Part shown: positions 6,737 through 9,939 of the stretch, piece after piece
Layout: each line of letters begins with the position of its first letter
Numbering within the stretch: the first letter of the stretch is position 1
Assembly (NCBI GenBank): GCA_003131945.1
Contig: PKWD01000339.1
Span: forward strand, 12,205-22,143
Source of the DNA: Acidimicrobiaceae bacterium
GTDB lineage: Bacteria > Actinomycetota > Acidimicrobiia > Acidimicrobiales > UBA8190
DNA: 9,939 nt
Direction: 5' to 3'
Made by a program: the position numbers and the translations under genes
The notes under the pieces: model-generated
Databases searched by the model: none
Told to the model about the DNA's origin: nothing
What the model saw: the letters and a program-made list of their open reading frames with translations, nothing else

Positions 6737-8059
6737 CTAAGCGGGCTCCTGCCCATCGGGTGGCTGGTGCCCTCGTGCGCCAGGTTGGCCGGGGCCGTCG
6801 CCCAGGGCGGTGACGTCCGGGGCGTCGTCGACGCGGCGGCGCCATGCGGCTTCGGCGCGGCCGACGACCTCTCGCAGGGGTAGCCCAGTGCGCGCCGCCA
6901 CGCGGGCGGCATCGGCGTGCTCGACCTTCACCCTTCCGGGGCTGACCTTCACGCGGACGGCGGCGCCTTCCACCTCCACCTCGTCCATGGACCGGGCCGC
7001 CGGCCAACGCTCCTGGCTGGTGGCCCTCACTCCTAGGCTTCCGGTTTCGGTTCGCAGCGCATGGCCCACCGGGTCCACCAGTGCCGGATCGACGAGAGCG
7101 CTCACGGTATATCCGGGACGACCTTTCTTCATGATCACCGGAGTGATCCATGCGTCGAGGGCACCGACGTCGAGCAATGTCTGAGCCGCGTGAGCCAGCG
7201 TCTCGCCCGTGGCGTCGTCAAGATTGGCTTCGAGAAGGACGAGAGGTTGGCCGGGCATGGACGCCGCCAGCGACTCCCCCACGACCACCTGAGTGCAATT
7301 GGGCAGGCCGTCGAGTTCATGGCTCCCGGCACCGAAGCCGGTTGATGCGATCCGCATCGGTGGTAGGGGCCCGAAGCGAGATGCCAGAGAAGCGAGGAGG
7401 GCCGCGCCCGTCGGGGTGGTGAGTTCGACCGCGACGTCTCGACCCCACGTCGGTATTCCTTGCAAAAGTCGGACCACGGCGGGCGACGGATTTGGAAGGA
7501 AGCCGTGAGACGTGCGCACCGTTCCCGTCCCGGTGGCGACCGAGGACGATGTCACCTCGTCTATTCCGAGAACCTCGAGCGCCGCCGCTGTCCCTACCAC
7601 GTCGATGATCGTGTCGTGAGAACCGACCTCGTGGAAGTGGACCTGCGACGGTGGACGGCGATGGAGCCGTCCCTCGACCTCAGCCAGGGCGGCAAAGGCG
7701 GCTAGGGAACGCCGGGCCACACGTGCGGGAAGGCGCGCCTCTTCGACCAACCCGACGATGTGGGAGTGCGTGCGCACGACGACGTCGTCGCTGACCTCCA
7801 CCACGGCCAAGGTGGCAGCCACGCCTGCCCGTAGAACGGGCTCGGCGTTGAGACGCCAGCCGTGAAACGGCAGGCGATCCAGAAGACCTAGGACCTGGTC
7901 CAGATCGGCACCGGCATCGAGCAGGCTGCCGAGAGCCATATCTCCGGCAATGCCGGCGAAACAGTGGAACCAGGCGATCGTCGACGCTGTCGGAGGTACG
8001 GCGTCATGCGCGACGCCCCGGGCCGACCCGGGTGCGCCGCTCCCGCCGCCGCTGCTCAC
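6737..8059 (-). CDS. larC: LarC, nickel insertion enzyme for the nickel-pincer nucleotide cofactor
   Basis: 440 aa from the GTG at 8059, whose GTGA overlaps the larB stop, so translation is probably coupled. LarC is a CTP-dependent cyclometallase that inserts nickel into the P2TMN ligand to give the cofactor of lactate racemase and related enzymes. Family motifs are in order: WFHCFAGIAGDMALGSLLDAG (from residue 30), HFHEVGSHDTIIDVVG (141-156), TPTGAALLASL (215-225), LEANLDDATGE (276-286) and MKKGRPGYTVSAL (310-322). The first motif usually reads D-C-F-S-G; here His32 takes the Asp place. In Lactiplantibacillus plantarum LarC is made by frameshifting between larC1 and larC2, whereas here it is one continuous frame. 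The last 40 or so residues are Gly/Pro-rich and probably disordered. Neither larE nor larA is in the window. Confidence 0.93.
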   Translation of the reverse strand: MSSGGGSGAPGSARGVAHDAVPPTASTIAWFHCFAGIAGDMALGSLLDAGADLDQVLGLLDRLPFHGWRLNAEPVLRAGVAATLAVVEVSDDVVVRTHSHIVGLVEEARLPARVARRSLAAFAALAEVEGRLHRRPPSQVHFHEVGSHDTIIDVVGTAAALEVLGIDEVTSSSVATGTGTVRTSHGFLPNPSPAVVRLLQGIPTWGRDVAVELTTPTGAALLASLASRFGPLPPMRIASTGFGAGSHELDGLPNCTQVVVGESLAASMPGQPLVLLEANLDDATGETLAHAAQTLLDVGALDAWITPVIMKKGRPGYTVSALVDPALVDPVGHALRTETGSLGVRATSQERWPAARSMDEVEVEGAAVRVKVSPGRVKVEHADAARVAARTGLPLREVVGRAEAAWRRRVDDAPDVTALGDGPGQPGARGHQPPDGQEPA

Positions 8060-8805
8060 GGGAGAATCCGAGCAATGGCGCAGGCGGCTCCGAAACCGTT
8101 GTCGATACCCACGACGGTAAGGCCGGCAGCACACGATGCGTGCATGGCGAGCAAGGCGGTGACCCCCTCGAGGGCGGCGCCGTACCCACTCGACACGGGA
8201 ACGGCCACAACGGGGGCGGCGGATATACCTCCCACCAGACTGGCCAGGGCTCCCTCCATGCCGGCGACGACGACGACGGCATCGGCCTCAGCCAGCTCGT
8301 CGACGGACGCCAGCAGGCGATGAACGCCGGCGACACCGCAGTCGGCCAGAACCGTAGGGCGCAGACCATAGGCGTGCAGAACAGCCACGCATTCATCGGC
8401 CACGGGAAGATCGGCGGTCCCCGCCGTGACCACAACCACGCGCCCGGGTCGTACGGGGGCGGACCGCCAAACGACAGTTGCTCGCGATCCCGTCGCCGTT
8501 ACTTCTCCATCCGGTGCCATCTCGGTGGCGGCGGCCACCTGGGCCGGCTCGGCGCGGGTCAAGAGAACGGGACCACTGTCCGGCTCCGACAGCAGTTCTC
8601 GTACGATGAGGGCGCACTGCTCAGGAGTCTTCCCCGGGGCGTAGACCGCCTCGCCCACCCGTTGCCGCAACCGGCGGTGGTGATCGACCCGGGCGAAGCC
8701 GAGATCGGCGAAAGGCAGGCGCCGCAGGCGCCCCGCCGCCTCATCGGGCGTGACCACGCCAGCACGGACGTCGTCGAGGAGTTGGCGCAGGGCGGGCTCG
8801 TCCAT
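8056..8805 (-). CDS. larB: LarB, pyridinium-3,5-biscarboxylic acid mononucleotide synthase
   Basis: 249 aa, the usual length. LarB carboxylates the pyridinium ring of nicotinic acid adenine dinucleotide and removes AMP, giving P2CMN, the first step of nickel-pincer cofactor synthesis. The N-terminal part has DHHRRLRQRVGEAVYAPGKT (41-60), a LarB hallmark. The C-terminal half is a PurE-like domain with TAGTADLPVADEC (127-139), GMEGALASLVGG (182-193), PVSSGYGAALEG (203-214) and a cysteine at 225 in MHASCAAG. That cysteine corresponds in context to the NAD-reactive cysteine of L. plantarum LarB. IDNGFGAA (234-241) ends the domain. The ATG at 8805 is chosen because family similarity starts there; an in-frame GTG at 8814 would add three residues. 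It is the first gene of larBC and is divergent from pheA. Confidence 0.94.
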   Translation of the reverse strand: MDEPALRQLLDDVRAGVVTPDEAAGRLRRLPFADLGFARVDHHRRLRQRVGEAVYAPGKTPEQCALIVRELLSEPDSGPVLLTRAEPAQVAAATEMAPDGEVTATGSRATVVWRSAPVRPGRVVVVTAGTADLPVADECVAVLHAYGLRPTVLADCGVAGVHRLLASVDELAEADAVVVVAGMEGALASLVGGISAAPVVAVPVSSGYGAALEGVTALLAMHASCAAGLTVVGIDNGFGAACAIARILP

Positions 8806-8814
8806 AGTCGCCAC

Positions 8815-8820
8815 TATCCT
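8815..8820 (+). promoter_or_regulatory. -10 box (TATCCT) of pheA, probably leaderless
   Basis: TATCCT matches four of six consensus bases and ends 8 nt before the ATG at 8829, so transcription should begin within 1-2 nt of the start codon. No Shine-Dalgarno box is present. Any -35 contact would fall inside the first codons of larB. Confidence 0.55.
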
Positions 8821-8821
8821 G
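8816..8821 (-). promoter_or_regulatory. Candidate -10 (CAGGAT) for larBC, overlapping the pheA -10
   Basis: On the minus strand CAGGAT has the two key -10 bases (A at position 2, T at position 6) and ends 10 nt before the larB ATG. It lies almost exactly opposite the pheA -10. Only 23 nt separate the two start codons, so any larB promoter this close must overlap the pheA one. Confidence 0.3.
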
Positions 8822-8828
8822 CCCGGAC

Positions 8829-9803
8829 ATGGACATGACTGCGACCCCGGCCAACAGTTGGGAATCGGGGACGGATTTAGGCACGATCGCCTTCCTGGGA
8901 CCCGCCGGCACATTCACTGAGGAAGCGCTGTTCACCCAGCCCGACTACGCGGCGAGGACGGTTCTTCCGGTCGGAGGTCTGCTCGAGGTCCTCGATGCCG
9001 TCCAAACCGGGCTCGCCGACCTGGCCTTCGTGCCCATCGAGAACTCCATCGAGGGCACCGTGAATGCCATCGTGGACAGCCTGGTCTTCGAGGTCGATCT
9101 CCTCATTCAGCGCGAGGTCGTCCTCGATATTCACATGCAGCTGATGGCCCCGTCCGGAGCGGACATGGCATCGATCACCCGCGTGTTGTCGTTTCCCCAC
9201 GCCAGTGGGCAGTGCCGCCGCTTCCTGGCCGAGAAGCTTCCGGGTGCCGAGGTGATCCCCACCAACTCCACCGCCGAGGCAGCTCGCATAGTGGGCGAAG
9301 ACCGACGCCTCGACACGGCCGCTCTGGCCCCGCGCCTCGCTGCAGAGCTCTACCGTCTCGAGATTCTGGCGTCGGCGGTGGAGGATCATCCGGACAACCA
9401 GACGCGCTTCGTGGCTCTGGCCCCCATCGGTGTCCCGGCGCCGACAGGCCATGACAAGACAAGCATCGTGTGCTTCCAGCGTGAGGATCGGCCCGGAAGC
9501 CTTCACGCCATCCTCAGCGAATTCGCGGCACGCAACATCAACCTGACGAAGCTCGAGTCCCGACCGACCAAGCGAGGACTGGGCGACTACTGCTTTCTGA
9601 TCGACCTCTCGGGCCACCTGGCTCACGAGGTCGTCGCCGACTGTCTCAGGGTCCTCCATGCAGAAATCGCCGGGGTCAAGTTCCTCGGCTCGTACCCCGC
9701 CGCCGGCGAGCACGGTCCCGCCGCCCGCGAGCAGGCCAGCACCGCTTGGCACGAGGCCGACGTGTGGATCCGCTCGTTGCGGAGCCAGATCGCCGAAATC
9801 TGA
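8829..9803 (+). CDS. pheA: Prephenate dehydratase with regulatory ACT domain
   Basis: 324 aa from ATG 8829. It converts prephenate to phenylpyruvate, the committed step to phenylalanine, in the cytoplasm. The catalytic domain (about 18-198) starts with TIAFLGPAGTFTEEAL (19-34), then VPIENSIEGTVNAIVD (68-83), STAEAA (147-152) and the essential TRF motif at 192-194 in DNQTRFVAL. The ACT domain (about 210-290) has RPGSLHAIL (221-229) and NINLTKLESRP with the phenylalanine-binding ESRP at 243-246, so feedback inhibition by phenylalanine is expected. No chorismate mutase domain is fused, as is usual in Actinomycetota. The tail after 293 is extra. A -10 box 8 nt upstream suggests leaderless translation. 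The gene is divergent from larB and followed after 56 nt by tRNA-Ser. Confidence 0.97.
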   Translation: MDMTATPANSWESGTDLGTIAFLGPAGTFTEEALFTQPDYAARTVLPVGGLLEVLDAVQTGLADLAFVPIENSIEGTVNAIVDSLVFEVDLLIQREVVLDIHMQLMAPSGADMASITRVLSFPHASGQCRRFLAEKLPGAEVIPTNSTAEAARIVGEDRRLDTAALAPRLAAELYRLEILASAVEDHPDNQTRFVALAPIGVPAPTGHDKTSIVCFQREDRPGSLHAILSEFAARNINLTKLESRPTKRGLGDYCFLIDLSGHLAHEVVADCLRVLHAEIAGVKFLGSYPAAGEHGPAAREQASTAWHEADVWIRSLRSQIAEI

Positions 9804-9843
9804 CCGAACGGCAGGCGGTGGGCCCGGGCGAAACGGCTCGCAC

Positions 9844-9849
9844 TACCCT
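9844..9849 (+). promoter_or_regulatory. -10 box (TACCCT) upstream of tRNA-Ser
   Basis: TACCCT fits TANNNT and ends 10 nt before the first base of the tRNA, giving a 5' leader of about 3 nt for RNase P to remove. The 56 nt between pheA and the tRNA hold no other obvious signal, and no clear terminator or -35 is seen. Confidence 0.4.
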
Positions 9850-9859
9850 GGACCTGTTC

Positions 9860-9939
9860 GGAGGGATGGCAGAGCGGACGAATGCGCGGCTCTTGAAAAG
9901 CCGTGGGACCTCGGTTCCCGTGGGTTCGAATCCCACTCC
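9860..9939 (+). tRNA. tRNA-Ser(TGA), 3' end cut by the window edge
   Basis: The 5' acceptor strand is GGAGGGA (9860-9866). The anticodon stem CGGCT/AGCCG (9887-9891 and 9899-9903) encloses loop CTTGAAA with anticodon TGA at 9894-9896, which reads serine UCA/UCN codons. A long variable arm (about 9904-9919), which forms a hairpin with GGGA/TCCC, marks a class II tRNA and agrees with serine. The T arm is GTGGG-TTCGAAT-CCCAC (9920-9936). Only the first three bases of the 3' acceptor strand (TCC) are inside the window. About five more bases plus any encoded CCA lie beyond. All visible stems pair, so the gene looks intact. Confidence 0.95.

Noticed and set aside
9676..9936. Minus-strand frame starting MGFEPTGTEVPRLFKS.
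   Set aside because: Its start is the reverse complement of the tRNA-Ser T arm and anticodon arm. This is a well-known false protein made by tRNA-Ser antisense, and the rest is antisense to the pheA 3' end.
1..9939. CRISPR array, transposase, phage or defence genes.
   Set aside because: I saw no regularly spaced direct repeats, no terminal inverted repeats, and no protein motif of these classes on either strand.

Overview
The window is compact, high-GC chromosomal DNA with genes on both strands. It carries seven clear or likely enzyme genes, one two-domain flavin-type protein, one small uncharacterised acidic protein and a tRNA cut by the right edge. Several features fit a high-GC Actinomycetota, and I would guess an Acidimicrobiia-like lineage. 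These are strong G/C preference at third codon positions, frequent GTG starts, TANNNT -10 boxes 7-9 nt before start codons (leaderless expression), a Tat-exported protein and lar genes. The taxonomy is inference only; there is no marker such as rRNA.

Left part (1-4540). A Tat-exported protein of the N,N-dimethylformamidase large (beta)-subunit-like family reads leftward. It may be truncated or frameshifted at its 3' end near the window edge. Divergent from it is a two-domain pyridoxamine-5'-phosphate-oxidase-like (split beta-barrel) protein. That gene meets a leftward sulfatase tail to tail, and the two stop codons physically overlap. The sulfatase has the C-x-P-S-R formylglycine motif but no signal peptide, so it should act in the cytoplasm.

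Middle part (4600-6700). A GNAT N-acetyltransferase and a short amidase-signature hydrolase follow each other rightward, each with its own probable -10 box. Convergent to the amidase is a small, very acidic protein of 115 aa that I do not recognise.

Right part (6730-9939). larB and larC overlap by four bases (GTGA) and read leftward. They encode two of the three enzymes that make the nickel-pincer nucleotide cofactor of lactate racemase (LarA) and related enzymes; larE and larA are not in the window. Divergent from larB, with only 23 nt between start codons, is pheA (prephenate dehydratase with a C-terminal ACT domain). The two genes appear to share one bidirectional -10 region. A tRNA-Ser(TGA) follows pheA and runs off the right edge.

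Most genes look like independent metabolic units; larBC is the only clear operon. I found no CRISPR array, insertion sequence, phage gene or defence system. No stretch over 300 nt lacks a gene; the longest gap is the 194-nt divergent region at 1741-1934. The most useful second looks are the leaderless-promoter pattern, the larB/pheA shared promoter, the unexplained acidic protein next to larC, and the suspicious 3' end of the first gene.
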